This document shows positions 1 through 9,332 of a stretch of 64,000 nt of DNA, one piece after another. The DNA lies in NCBI GenBank assembly GCA_964642315.1, contig CAZXOG010000003.1, forward strand, positions 1 through 64,000, given 5' to 3'. The notes below the pieces were generated by a model, which was given only the letters and a program-made list of their open reading frames with translations, did no database searches and was not told the origin of the DNA. The position numbers were made by a program, and so were the translations under genes. How positions within the stretch are numbered: the stretch's first letter is position 1; every line of letters starts with the position of its first letter. Source of the DNA: JAGVDM01 sp964642315. Its GTDB lineage: Bacteria > Patescibacteriota > Gracilibacteria > Peribacterales > Peribacteraceae.

Positions 1-518
<518 letters not shown>

Positions 519-821
519 AAGAGTTTTGACCTTGGTTAAGGTCAAAAGAATTTCGAGGTTTTGAACTTCCGTACGCCGTGAGGCGCACGGAAACACTTCT
601 CTACTCGGCGATGCTGTGAATGATCGCGGCTCCCGTCACGTCGCTTTGCGCCGGACGGCGGAGCTCCAAATTGCTCCTGCGTCCGCAGGATGCGGCGCGC
701 AGAGCTTGAAAAGCATAGATGCCTCCGCGCGCAGGTCAAGGAGAAATCTCGGCGATTTTCCCTACATTCACACGTTCCCGCCGTGCAGGGTGGGGGAGGA
801 GCCTGCTACGCTGACGGTCTC
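519..821. other. Intergenic region between 16S rRNA and first surface-glycan gene
   Basis: About 300 bases without a convincing gene. It must hold the leader and promoter of the minus-strand rRNA gene and the promoter of the plus-strand glycosyltransferase. A perfect 10-bp inverted repeat (TTTTGACCTT/AAGGTCAAAA, 524-547) lies just upstream of the 16S 5' end and may be part of the rRNA leader. A second short hairpin, CCTGCG-TC-CGCAGG, lies near 677-692. No clear -35/-10 pair for the rRNA was found. Confidence 0.6.
807..812 (+). promoter_or_regulatory. Putative start-proximal -10 box (TACGCT)
   Basis: TACGCT ends 9 nt before the ATG at 822, and there is no Shine-Dalgarno site in between. It fits the TANNNT boxes seen before many genes in this window, and implies a nearly leaderless mRNA. 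Confidence 0.45.
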
Positions 822-1985
822 ATGCGCATCGCGTACTGCGCCAACGTGCGGCTCCCGAGCGAACGCGCCCATGGGTATCAGATTGCCCGCGTGTGCGATG
901 CGCTCGCGTCGCTCGGACACAGTGTGACGCTCTTTGCTCCACTGCGGCGCAATGCGATCACACAAGACTACACAACGTACTACGGCGCGCATCCGGATGT
1001 ACGTGTGCGGTACCTCCCGGCATTCGATCACAATGCATTCCCGATTGGCACAGGGCTCCCCGGACTCTGGCTCTCTCAGTGGTCGCTCCGCCGCGCACTC
1101 CGCCGCGCACTCGCGGTCGGAACGTTCGATCTTCTCTACACGCGTGCGCCGGCGCTGTTGCCCCCGCTCCTCGCTACCGGCATACCGACTGTGCTCGAGC
1201 TGCACCAGATCCCCGTTCTTGGTCGTGGATCTCTCGTTGCCCTCTGTAAGCGCTGCACTCTCGTCGCGTGCCTCACGTCGCCTATGCGGGCGGAGCTTCT
1301 CGCGCTCGGCGTTCCGCCGGGGCGCGTGATCGTCGAGCCGGATGCCGTGGATCTTGCAATGTTCGCGGCGCCCGTCCCGGCGTTTCCCGACGTACGGTCA
1401 GCGCTCGCCATTCCGCAGGGAGTTCCTCTTGTTGGATACGCGGGGCAGCTCGTGTCCATGGGGCTCTCCAAGGGCGTGGAGGTGCTCTTGGCCGCTGCCG
1501 ACATACTCGTGCGTGGTGGCAGCCCCGCGCACTTCACGATTGCCGGCGGGCCGGATGCGGAGCGCGAACGGCTCATCGAGCATCTTCCCCCGTCACTTCG
1601 CGGCAGAGTGCATTTCACCGGCGCACTTCCGCAGCGCGACATTCCCGCGCTCCTCAGGGCATGCGAGGTACTGGTCTATCCCGCGCCGCGTTCCCGGCAT
1701 CCGTATTACCTGCGAGACACTTCACCGCTCAAGCTCTTCGAGTACATGGCGGCGGAGCGTCCGATCGTGTGCGCCAACCTGCCGCCGCTCGCCGATGTCG
1801 TCACGGCGGAGCATGTCACCTTTGCGATCCCCGGAGATCCGCGGAGTTTTGCCGATGGGATTGCAGAGGTGCTCGCGCATCCTCAGGAGGCGGCTGCGAA
1901 ATCCGCCGCCGCACGGCGGCGTACAGAACGGTTCACGTGGGGGCAGCGCATGCAGCGCATCCTCTCTGCGCTCGAAAGAGCGTGA
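822..1985 (+). CDS. Glycosyltransferase family 4
   Basis: A 387-residue protein that probably transfers a sugar from a nucleotide donor to a lipid-linked glycan at the inner membrane face. The N-terminal half is a GT-B Rossmann-like lobe. The C-terminal half carries the GT4 pattern SPLKLFEYMA around residue 306, whose Glu is the usual donor-binding residue, and a YAGQL strand near 205. ATG 822 was preferred over longer in-frame starts because the protein then begins with a typical GT first strand (MRIAYCANV) and a -10-like box lies just upstream. It is followed after 48 nt by an ABC exporter, so export of the same glycan is likely. Acceptor and sugar are unknown. Confidence 0.85.
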   Translation: MRIAYCANVRLPSERAHGYQIARVCDALASLGHSVTLFAPLRRNAITQDYTTYYGAHPDVRVRYLPAFDHNAFPIGTGLPGLWLSQWSLRRALRRALAVGTFDLLYTRAPALLPPLLATGIPTVLELHQIPVLGRGSLVALCKRCTLVACLTSPMRAELLALGVPPGRVIVEPDAVDLAMFAAPVPAFPDVRSALAIPQGVPLVGYAGQLVSMGLSKGVEVLLAAADILVRGGSPAHFTIAGGPDAERERLIEHLPPSLRGRVHFTGALPQRDIPALLRACEVLVYPAPRSRHPYYLRDTSPLKLFEYMAAERPIVCANLPPLADVVTAEHVTFAIPGDPRSFADGIAEVLAHPQEAAAKSAAARRRTERFTWGQRMQRILSALERA

Positions 1986-2033
1986 GTTTGCGCTTTCCAA
2001 TTGCGGGACGGAAGGGCAGGATGGCGCTGTTCC

Positions 2034-3857
2034 ATGCAGAGGAAACAGCGTTCCGCATCAGCGATTGCCGAGCTTGGCCACGTGCTACGCAGAGTGCGCA
2101 TCCACCCGGGGTATTTCGTCATCCCGACTCTTTGCTCGATAGGCTCCGCCGCACTCGAGGGGGCGAGTGTAGGGCTCCTCATTCCCCTTTTGCAGGGATT
2201 CCTCGAGCGTGATTACACCTTTATCAAGGAGACGCCGGTGCTCGGTGATTTGCTTTCGCTACTCCCGCCGCAGTACCTCGGTACCGACAGGTCGCTCTTC
2301 GTGGTTCTCATCGGCGTGTATGTCATTGCAGTTTTCCTTAAGAACATCCTGCGTCTCGGCATGGACGTGTCGCTCGCGTTCATCGTCCAGCGTACGCTCC
2401 ACCACCTGCGGAAAGTCCTCTTCTCCCGTTACCTGCGATTCGGCAAGGCGTTCTTCGACCGCATTCCCGTTGGTCACCACGCGACGGTGTTCGTCGAGTT
2501 CACCGAGAAGGCCCTCACACCGCTCCTCTCCCTGAGCACCACGGTAAATGCGTTCTTCTGCCTCATTGCGTACGTCGTCGTGATGGCGTTCATCTCGTGG
2601 GAAATCACCTTCTTCGCCGTTCCCGCGCTGGGGCTCCTCTACCTCGCGTCGCAGATCATCATCAAACGGATCGGCCGCATCTCGCAGGCGATGGCGAACG
2701 AATCCCGCTCACTCGGCAAGCAGGTGACGGAGATTCTCTCGGTCATTCCGCTCGTGAAAGCTTCCAATACCGAATTCTTCGAGCAGCACCGGTACACGGA
2801 GATCAGCGACACGCAGGCACGGCTCGGGTTCCGCATCCGCGTGCTGCAGTACGTTATCCGCCCGCTCCAGGAAATCACAGTGTTGCTCCTTGCCCTCCTC
2901 CTCTTTTCCGCGCTGCTCATGCTGCTCGTTTTCGACGATGCCGGCCGAGCCCCAGCGTTCCTCGTGTACTTCTATGTGGTGCTCAAGACTACGAACCACA
3001 TGACCGCGCTCATGAATTTCCGCGGGCAGCTGGCGGATTCCACCGGCTCGCGGCATGCGGTGCTCGACGCGCTCTCCGACGACGGCAAGGGGTATGTGCC
3101 GGATGGCAGCAGCACGTTCAGCGGCATCAAAAAGGCCATCGAATTCCGTCGTCTCTCCTTTTCCTACGCCGATGGCACTCGTGCTCTCGATGACGTCGCA
3201 TTCACTGTGGAACGAGGGAAGATGACGGCGATCGTCGGGCCCACGGGATCGGGCAAGACAACGGTAATCAACCTGCTTTTGCGGTTCTACGATGCTCCGC
3301 CGAATACCATTCTCATGGATGGGACGGACATCCGCGAATTCTCCGCGCATTCGCTCCGTGATCGCATGGCGCTCGTGAGCCAGGATGTGTTGCTGCTCCA
3401 CGACACGCTGCGTCATAACATCACGTACGGCCTTAGCAATGTGCCGGAGGAACGCGTGTTCGATGCCGTGCGCCGTGCGCGTCTGGATGTGCTCGTCGCG
3501 CGGCTCCCGAAGGGCCTTGAGACCGTCATCGGCGACCGCGGCATCACGCTCTCCGGCGGAGAGAAGCAGCGCACCGCGATTGCGCGGGCGCTGCTGAAGG
3601 ACGCAGACATTCTCATCTTGGACGAGGCGACGAGCGCGCTCGATTCCCGCACAGAAACGCTCATCAAGGAGGCGATCGACGAAGCAGTTTCCGGTAGGAC
3701 GACGCTCGTAATCGCTCACCGGCTCTCCACCATTCAGCATGCGGACAGCATCGTCGTTCTGCAGGATGGCCGCTGCGTTGAGCAGGGGGCATTTAAGGAA
3801 CTCGTCGAGCGCGGCGGCGTGTTTGCCGCCCTATGGGAGGCGCAACGGTTCGTGTGA
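2034..3857 (+). CDS. ABC exporter, fused permease-ATPase (flippase/MsbA type)
   Basis: A 607-residue half-transporter expected to act as a homodimer that flips a lipid-linked sugar or other amphipathic substrate across the membrane. Residues about 1-310 form the six-helix transmembrane domain. The ATPase domain has Walker A GPTGSGKTT near 402, signature LSGGEKQR near 506, Walker B ILILDEATSALD near 524 and the switch His in IAHRLST near 562. An upstream in-frame TTG at 2001 would add 11 residues; ATG 2034 gives a more usual N-terminus. Placement directly after a GT4 and at the head of the glycan locus suggests oligosaccharide export. The substrate cannot be read from sequence. Confidence 0.88.
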   Translation: MQRKQRSASAIAELGHVLRRVRIHPGYFVIPTLCSIGSAALEGASVGLLIPLLQGFLERDYTFIKETPVLGDLLSLLPPQYLGTDRSLFVVLIGVYVIAVFLKNILRLGMDVSLAFIVQRTLHHLRKVLFSRYLRFGKAFFDRIPVGHHATVFVEFTEKALTPLLSLSTTVNAFFCLIAYVVVMAFISWEITFFAVPALGLLYLASQIIIKRIGRISQAMANESRSLGKQVTEILSVIPLVKASNTEFFEQHRYTEISDTQARLGFRIRVLQYVIRPLQEITVLLLALLLFSALLMLLVFDDAGRAPAFLVYFYVVLKTTNHMTALMNFRGQLADSTGSRHAVLDALSDDGKGYVPDGSSTFSGIKKAIEFRRLSFSYADGTRALDDVAFTVERGKMTAIVGPTGSGKTTVINLLLRFYDAPPNTILMDGTDIREFSAHSLRDRMALVSQDVLLLHDTLRHNITYGLSNVPEERVFDAVRRARLDVLVARLPKGLETVIGDRGITLSGGEKQRTAIARALLKDADILILDEATSALDSRTETLIKEAIDEAVSGRTTLVIAHRLSTIQHADSIVVLQDGRCVEQGAFKELVERGGVFAALWEAQRFV

Positions 3858-3900
3858 TAGAATTGCCTCTCCATTCAGAATTTTTGATTCTCCAGCTATT

Positions 3901-3929
3901 TTGACTATATTAATAAATTTGTGTACTAT
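3901..3929 (+). promoter_or_regulatory. Strong promoter, TTGACT-17-TACTAT
   Basis: The -35 TTGACT (3901-3906) and -10 TACTAT (3924-3929) are separated by exactly 17 bp inside an AT-rich island. The ATG of the next gene lies 8 nt after the -10, so the transcript would be leaderless or nearly so. Confidence 0.75.
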
Positions 3930-3937
3930 CACATTGT

Positions 3938-4864
3938 ATGGTTCTCTCGGAACAGCCAAAAGATTCTCCTGATGCTCTCCGTGAGCGCGGCCGCCAGGCC
4001 GTCGCTCACCTCTCTGCGGCAGTGCGCGCGAATGCCGGGAACGCACTGGCTGCCGAGGGCGGTATGCCGATGGATCCGGAAGCTCTTCGCGCACATGTTG
4101 CGGCATTCGCCGAGTCGTATTCGCTTCTGAAAGAAAGCGAACCTGCCCTTGCGGCAGAAGGCCTGCGGCATCTCTGTGATGCCCTCCGTGCGACGGGTGG
4201 CCTGGTTCTCCTCCACGATTACCAGTACAGATCGGATGCCGGGTTCTACCCGGACCTCCTCCGGCTTGCCGGATCGCACGAGGATCCCGCGTTTGCGCAG
4301 CGTGCGCGGGTAACCCTTGGCGGTTGGCTCCGCAGGCATGCGAAGGATACGGGTGAGGCCGTTACCCTTCTTGCGCAGGAACTTCCGAGCCTCGCCGGCA
4401 ATCCCGACCTCCGGTCCACAGCCGAATACGAAATGGCGATGGCGCAGAGCAAGATCGGCGATCAGGCAGCAGCAGCCCGCTGGATGGATGCGAGCGGCCG
4501 TTCGGCTGCGGAGGCGGGCAATGTGCACAAGGGAAGGATGACGCGCGGAGCGGCGGCGACCATGCTCATGGAGGCGGATCCAGAGGCGGCCCGCAGCGCG
4601 TCTCTCTCGCTCCTGGCGGAGCTCGAGCGGGCAGCGGCCGAGGGATCCCCGGAGCAGCAGGAAGATACGCGGAGGTGGATCCTCAACATGCAGTACGTTC
4701 TCGCATGCGCGGCGGAGAAAGCCGGCGATGCAGCGGAGCTCCGCGCACGCTTGGAGGCGATTGATGTGCCGGAGTACATCCAGCGCGGCTGGATTACCGC
4801 CGAGCAGATTGCCGCCCTCCGGGATGGTCTGGCTGCGCTGGAAACGGCGCGAGGCGGCGCATGA
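3938..4864 (+). CDS. Alanine-rich alpha-helical repeat protein, function unknown
   Basis: A 308-residue soluble protein without signal peptide or membrane segment. It is rich in Ala, Glu and Arg and is built of amphipathic helix pairs, for example AAARWMDASGRSAAEAGN and the segments near residues 60-110 and 210-260. This resembles TPR-type solenoids, but no canonical repeat is exact. It has its own strong promoter and sits between an exporter and pseB, so a scaffold or regulatory role in surface-glycan assembly is possible. I do not recognise the family. Confidence 0.7.
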   Translation: MVLSEQPKDSPDALRERGRQAVAHLSAAVRANAGNALAAEGGMPMDPEALRAHVAAFAESYSLLKESEPALAAEGLRHLCDALRATGGLVLLHDYQYRSDAGFYPDLLRLAGSHEDPAFAQRARVTLGGWLRRHAKDTGEAVTLLAQELPSLAGNPDLRSTAEYEMAMAQSKIGDQAAAARWMDASGRSAAEAGNVHKGRMTRGAAATMLMEADPEAARSASLSLLAELERAAAEGSPEQQEDTRRWILNMQYVLACAAEKAGDAAELRARLEAIDVPEYIQRGWITAEQIAALRDGLAALETARGGA

Positions 4865-4920
4865 AATCCTCCCGGAAACCATAGCCAGAAGCCGGAGTTG
4901 GTATATGCTGGCCATCGTCC

Positions 4921-5889
4921 ATGGACTGGTCTTCGCTTTCCATCCTCGTCACCGGCGGTACCGGCTCGTTCGGCAAGGCATTCGCGCGTCTCGTGCTCGA
5001 CGAGTGCAAGCCGCACAAGCTCATCATCTTCAGCCGCGACGAGCTCAAGCAGCACGAGATGCGCACGGGCGAGGGGTTCGATGGCCCGCGGTTGCGCTAC
5101 TTCATCGGCGATGTACGCGATCACGACCGTCTTGTGCGTGCGATGCACGGCGTGGATATCGTCGTTCACGCCGCGGCGCTCAAGCACGTGCCGGCTTGCG
5201 AGTACAACCCCATTGAAGCGGTGAAGACCAACATCCACGGCGCTAGTAACATCATCAACGCGGCACTCGATGCCGGCGTGAAGAAGGTGCTTGCCCTCAG
5301 CACAGACAAGGCGGTGAATCCCGTGAACCTTTACGGCGCAACCAAGCTGGTTGCGGAGAAGCTCTTCGTGCAGGGCAACGCATACAGCGGCGAGGGCGGC
5401 ACGCGTTTCTCCTGCGTGCGTTACGGCAACGTGGTGGGGAGCCGCGGCAGCGTGATCCCGCTTTTCCTCAAGCAGCGTTCCACCGGCACGGTGACGCTCA
5501 CCGATGAGCGCATGACGCGTTTCTGGCTCACCCTGGAGCAGGGCGTGCGTTTCGTCATTCGCTGCATCGAGTGCATGGGCGGCGGCGAAGTGTTCGTGCC
5601 GAAAATTCCGAGCATGAAAATCACTGATCTCAAAGAGGCAGTGGCACCCGGGTGTGCGGTGAAGATCGTCGGTATCCGTCCTGGCGAAAAGCTCCACGAG
5701 GTACTCATCTCCGATGACGAGGTTCGTCACACTGCGGAGCTCCAAGACATGTTCGTCATTCATCCGGAGCTTGCGTCCTGGGGGGATGTGAAGGACCACA
5801 AGGGCAAGCCGCTCCCGGAGGGATTCCGGTACACGAGCGATACGAATACGGAGTGGCTTACCGTGGAGCAGCTCAGGGCAATGCTCTAG
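4921..5889 (+). CDS. pseB: UDP-N-acetylglucosamine 4,6-dehydratase (inverting), PseB
   Basis: A 322-residue SDR enzyme, the first step of pseudaminic acid synthesis: UDP-GlcNAc is oxidised, dehydrated and epimerised to the UDP-4-keto-6-deoxy-L-arabino sugar. The NAD(P)-binding TGGTGSFG lies at residues 11-18, the STDKAVNP motif with its Asp-Lys pair near 127-134, and the YGATK motif near 138-142. Length and internal sequence (RDELKQHEM, HAAALKHVPA, GSRGSVIPLF) match the PseB/FlaA1 family closely. It faces a minus-strand amidino-sugar module across a 6-nt gap. The rest of the pathway is at 11041-17071. Confidence 0.93.
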   Translation: MDWSSLSILVTGGTGSFGKAFARLVLDECKPHKLIIFSRDELKQHEMRTGEGFDGPRLRYFIGDVRDHDRLVRAMHGVDIVVHAAALKHVPACEYNPIEAVKTNIHGASNIINAALDAGVKKVLALSTDKAVNPVNLYGATKLVAEKLFVQGNAYSGEGGTRFSCVRYGNVVGSRGSVIPLFLKQRSTGTVTLTDERMTRFWLTLEQGVRFVIRCIECMGGGEVFVPKIPSMKITDLKEAVAPGCAVKIVGIRPGEKLHEVLISDDEVRHTAELQDMFVIHPELASWGDVKDHKGKPLPEGFRYTSDTNTEWLTVEQLRAML

Positions 5890-5895
5890 TGATTC

Positions 5896-7206
5896 TCACG
5901 TGAGCCGCCTGAAGCCCTGTTGTGCGATGCCGCCTTTTAGCTGTTTCTCCACGGTGCCTTCCGTGATTGCTTGTACTATAAGGGGGAACACCTCGCTGAT
6001 CGCGGCGAGGTACTCGGCGACGTGTCCATCAGTGTGGGCATAGGTGGTGTAGAGCGAGGAGAGCGCGAGGAACCCCCGTTCGAGCATGAGCTGCGTGAAG
6101 AGTGTTCTCGGTGCCTGACCCAACTTGGATTCAATTTCAAAATGGCTGAGCGGCTCGATGCCGGAAACGTGAATCGGGAGGCCTGCCCTGCTCGCACTAC
6201 GCCGCCAACCTTCCTGCACAAGCTTGCCGATATGCACGAGGTGTTCGTGTACATTCTTCGCTTGGAATTTGCGAATGGTGGCCAGTGCCGCGGAAGGCCC
6301 GATGCGTTCCGTCCAGTTTGTGGAGCTGATGAACGTATCTTGTGCCGCCTGCATCACATTTGATCTGCCGATGATGGCGGCGATGGGATAACCATTCCCA
6401 ATTGCTTTGGCGAAGACGGCGATATCTGGCTCGACGTCGAGGATGAGGTGTGCGCCGCCGCACGCAAGCCGGAGCCCCGATGTCACTTCGTCGAAGACGA
6501 GCACGGCACCGGTCTCGGTTGCGAGCGCCCGTATTTGCTTGAGGAAATCGTTCTCTGGTCCGCGTTCCCGCAATGGTTCCATCACGATGGCGGCCAGTTC
6601 CTTTCCGTGCTTCGCGATGATCGCCTTGAGTTCCTCTATCTCGTTATAGCGGAACGGCAACATCGTGCCCATGAGTCCGCGCGGCACGCCCTTGGGCTCC
6701 AATCCTGGGAGCAGGTGACCGTCCAACACGTCGTCCTCCGCGAGGTTCGCCGACAGATACCAGTCGTGCCAGCCGTGGTAGCCGCAGAATGCAATCTTCT
6801 CCTTTCCGCGGAATGCGCGCGCAATCCGGATGGCGACGGCCATGGCCTCGCCGCCGCCGCGCGCGTACCGCACTTGGGACGCCCAGGGGTGCAGCGAGCA
6901 CAGGAGTTCCGCCAATTCCACCTCCTCCGGGCAGTTGAGCGTTGAGGCTGTGCCAGCATCAATGGCTTTCCGTACGGCGGCATCTACATCAGGGTCAGCG
7001 GCGCCAAGCACGCATGCTCCGATGCCGTTGATGCCCATATCTATGTAGTGCTGGCCGTCCAAGTCCCATACTTCGACTCCTTTTGTCCTGCTGTAGTAAC
7101 TCGGCCACTGATCCGGCAAGTGCAACTCCGGCCTCTTACTTAAGAGCTGCGTTCCGCCGGGGATGATGACCTTTGCCCTGCGGTAAAGATCTTGGCCCGT
7201 TCCCAT
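5896..7206 (-). CDS. Class III aminotransferase, glutamate-1-semialdehyde aminomutase-like
   Basis: A 436-residue PLP enzyme of fold type I. The PLP lysine is in AKAIGNG (K267) and the cofactor-ring Asp in FDEVTSG (D239). The start was chosen at ATG 7206, where a TACACT box lies 8 nt upstream; the longer open frame upstream is not protein-like. Such GSA-type aminotransferases occur in nonulosonic-acid and other nucleotide-sugar clusters rather than in tetrapyrrole synthesis. Here it is the last gene of a minus-strand module with PseA-, HisF- and HisH-like proteins. It may add an amino group to a sugar or sugar side chain, but the exact substrate is unknown. Confidence 0.8.
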   Translation of the reverse strand: MGTGQDLYRRAKVIIPGGTQLLSKRPELHLPDQWPSYYSRTKGVEVWDLDGQHYIDMGINGIGACVLGAADPDVDAAVRKAIDAGTASTLNCPEEVELAELLCSLHPWASQVRYARGGGEAMAVAIRIARAFRGKEKIAFCGYHGWHDWYLSANLAEDDVLDGHLLPGLEPKGVPRGLMGTMLPFRYNEIEELKAIIAKHGKELAAIVMEPLRERGPENDFLKQIRALATETGAVLVFDEVTSGLRLACGGAHLILDVEPDIAVFAKAIGNGYPIAAIIGRSNVMQAAQDTFISSTNWTERIGPSAALATIRKFQAKNVHEHLVHIGKLVQEGWRRSASRAGLPIHVSGIEPLSHFEIESKLGQAPRTLFTQLMLERGFLALSSLYTTYAHTDGHVAEYLAAISEVFPLIVQAITEGTVEKQLKGGIAQQGFRRLT

Positions 7207-7214
7207 ATGAGTGC

Positions 7215-7220
7215 AGTGTA
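7215..7220 (-). promoter_or_regulatory. Putative start-proximal -10 box (TACACT)
   Basis: On the minus strand TACACT ends 8 nt before ATG 7206. There is no Shine-Dalgarno site, which suggests a leaderless transcript for the aminotransferase gene. Confidence 0.55.
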
Positions 7221-7247
7221 TCCGAGGTTTTCTATCCTGCACGAATA

Positions 7248-8429
7248 TCAGGCGGTTTTCCCCTGGTATTTGGCCCACGCGTTCTTCGGCAGGAGCACCT
7301 CGCCGTAGGAGGATGGTTCGCCCCATAGATTGTCTTTCCACCACTTGCCGTTCTCGATCCGCCACACCCGCGGGTCGCGGAACGCATCCGCGATGTGGAA
7401 GAATTCCTCCTCGCCCATGCCAGTCATGGAGAGGAAGTACCGGAGAGACTTTTGGGGAATGACGTGATCGTATTTCCGCACGAGCTCGATGCCCTCCTCG
7501 CGTGTCATCGTCCCCAGTCGTATGTCCTTGGAGGTGTGGTCGGTGCACCGGCCGTAGCCGAACTTCACAAACTTCAACCAATCCTTGATGCCGTTCTCGT
7601 GGATGTCATCCACGTTCGAGGTGCGACGGTACGTACGCTCGAAAGCCTCCTCGCTGGCTTGGAATCCGTACTTCTTCATGTTTTCAGCGTTGGCGTTGCC
7701 GTCCCAGTAGAGGTAGACACCCAGGAAGACCCCGCGCACGCCCACACGAGCGATTTCCTCGTCCGTCGGGAACTTGGCCCAGAGCAGATCCTTCTCCGCG
7801 AGTCCTTCCTTCCCGACAAAATCGAACCAGTCATACCCCCGGAGCGAGCTCTCCTTGCGATCGCGCGCGGTGAACTCCGGCCGGTCCGCGAAGTCGTACT
7901 GTCCGGCGAGATCGAGGAAGCCGTGTTCCCCGTAGACCACGAGCGGAATGTTGAACTGCACCGCGACACGGAAAGGCACAGTCCACACACCGCAGTGGAA
8001 GTGCCAGCTCATGTCGCCGAGCATCTTGAAGCCAGCACGGTTCATGCGGCGACATGTCTCAAGCCCAGGCGTGAAGATGTAGTGATCCACGCCGAATGCG
8101 CGGCTGATATTGCGCAGGTTCTTTTCTCCGGTCTCCGTGTAATTGTGCGTGTAGTAAGTGACGAGGAGTGGGTTCAGCTTAAGTTTTTCTTTGATGTACC
8201 ACACTTGAAAGTGGCTGTCTTTTCCGCCGCTCACCGGCACAATGCAGTCGTAATTGCCGCCGTCTTTTTTTTGGTACGAGAGGAGGAGCTGCTGCACCTC
8301 CTTTTCCCGTTCGGCCCAATCTATCTGTTTTTTCTCTTCGTTCACGATGCATCCGCTGCACACGCCATCTTCTCGCATTGACAGATTCACGGCAATGATG
8401 GGGTACGTACACCGTTTGCAGTACTGCAT
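7248..8429 (-). CDS. pseA: N-acetyl sugar amidotransferase (PseA/WbpG family)
   Basis: A 393-residue ATP-pyrophosphatase-type enzyme. The PP-loop SGGKDS is at residues 67-72, and four cysteines (C4, C7, C24, C27) form a probable zinc knuckle. WbpG and PseA homologues convert an acetamido group to an acetamidino group, using ammonia delivered by a HisH/HisF-like pair. Here these two genes lie immediately upstream on the same strand. Given the adjacent pseudaminic pathway, the likely product is an acetamidino form of pseudaminic acid. An alternative substrate is a 2,3-diamino uronic acid, as in Pseudomonas O-antigen. The symbol is assigned by family and context. Confidence 0.85.
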   Translation of the reverse strand: MQYCKRCTYPIIAVNLSMREDGVCSGCIVNEEKKQIDWAEREKEVQQLLLSYQKKDGGNYDCIVPVSGGKDSHFQVWYIKEKLKLNPLLVTYYTHNYTETGEKNLRNISRAFGVDHYIFTPGLETCRRMNRAGFKMLGDMSWHFHCGVWTVPFRVAVQFNIPLVVYGEHGFLDLAGQYDFADRPEFTARDRKESSLRGYDWFDFVGKEGLAEKDLLWAKFPTDEEIARVGVRGVFLGVYLYWDGNANAENMKKYGFQASEEAFERTYRRTSNVDDIHENGIKDWLKFVKFGYGRCTDHTSKDIRLGTMTREEGIELVRKYDHVIPQKSLRYFLSMTGMGEEEFFHIADAFRDPRVWRIENGKWWKDNLWGEPSSYGEVLLPKNAWAKYQGKTA

Positions 8430-8504
8430 GGGTTTCAGCGTGGAGAGTGCAGCTCGAGTCTACTTCTGGAGTGTGTCTTTCAACAATGAGGAACTGAGAA
8501 AATA

Positions 8505-9332
8505 TTACAGACGGACGTCAATTCCGGCGGACCGCATTTCCTGTTTTGCCTTCATCACGCTTTGTTCCGAGAAGTGGAAGATATTCGCTGCTGCGACTGC
8601 AGATGCTTCCCCCTCTCTGAGCCCCGCAACAAAATCGGAAAACTTCCCCACCCCTCCGAGCGCGATGACCGGAATAGAGACCGCTTCGGCAACTTCTCGG
8701 ATGAGGGGGAGATCGTATCCTGTCCCCGTTCCGTCACGGTCGATGGACTGAAGAAGGATTTCGCCGGCTCCCCGCTGTTCCGCCTCCCGCGCCCATGCAA
8801 CAGGAGTGAGCCCCGTCGGCTCTCTTCCGAAATGTTTGTAGACCTCGCACGCTCTGGTCTGCGGATCACGCTTCACATCCATACAAACCACGATGCACTG
8901 GTTGCCGAAGGCCTCCGCGGCCTGTTCGATGAACGCTGGGTCTTCCAGCGCCTGTGTGTTGATGCTCACTTTGTCCGCGCCGTTCTTCAGCCGCACGCGG
9001 ATATCCTCGATGGTCCGAATCTTGCCGCCGACGGTGAGCGGGATCATGCACTTTTCGGACACAAAGCGAATGACGGAAACCACGTCGTTCGTCATGGTCG
9101 CAGGGATATCTTTGTGCGAGCTCGTCGTGCCGATGACGTTCATCGTCTCGCGGAAGTCGTGCGTGTTGCCGCGGTTGATGTCGAGGTAGATGAGTTCATC
9201 CGCCTTCCATGCGGTGTATCGCTCCACTTGCCCCAGTGGGTCGCCCGTGTGCTGGTGGAAGGTGAAGGTACGGCTACGCACGAGAATGCCATTTTTGAGC
9301 AGAAGCACGGGGATGAGACGGGGCTTAAGCAT
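8505..9332 (-). CDS. HisF-like ammonia-channel subunit of the sugar amidotransferase
   Basis: A 275-residue TIM barrel of the HisA/HisF family. It keeps phosphate-binding glycine loops (GGKIRT near 102, GGVGKFSD near 232) and the second catalytic Asp region (CMDVKRD). However, the cyclase Asp of the first strand (CLDVKDG in HisF) is replaced: the sequence here reads VLLLKNG near residues 9-15. No other histidine gene is nearby. This supports a role as a barrel that channels ammonia to the PseA-like enzyme rather than in histidine synthesis. Its ATG overlaps the stop of the HisH-like gene by one base (TGATG), indicating translational coupling. Confidence 0.85.
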   Translation of the reverse strand: MLKPRLIPVLLLKNGILVRSRTFTFHQHTGDPLGQVERYTAWKADELIYLDINRGNTHDFRETMNVIGTTSSHKDIPATMTNDVVSVIRFVSEKCMIPLTVGGKIRTIEDIRVRLKNGADKVSINTQALEDPAFIEQAAEAFGNQCIVVCMDVKRDPQTRACEVYKHFGREPTGLTPVAWAREAEQRGAGEILLQSIDRDGTGTGYDLPLIREVAEAVSIPVIALGGVGKFSDFVAGLREGEASAVAAANIFHFSEQSVMKAKQEMRSAGIDVRL

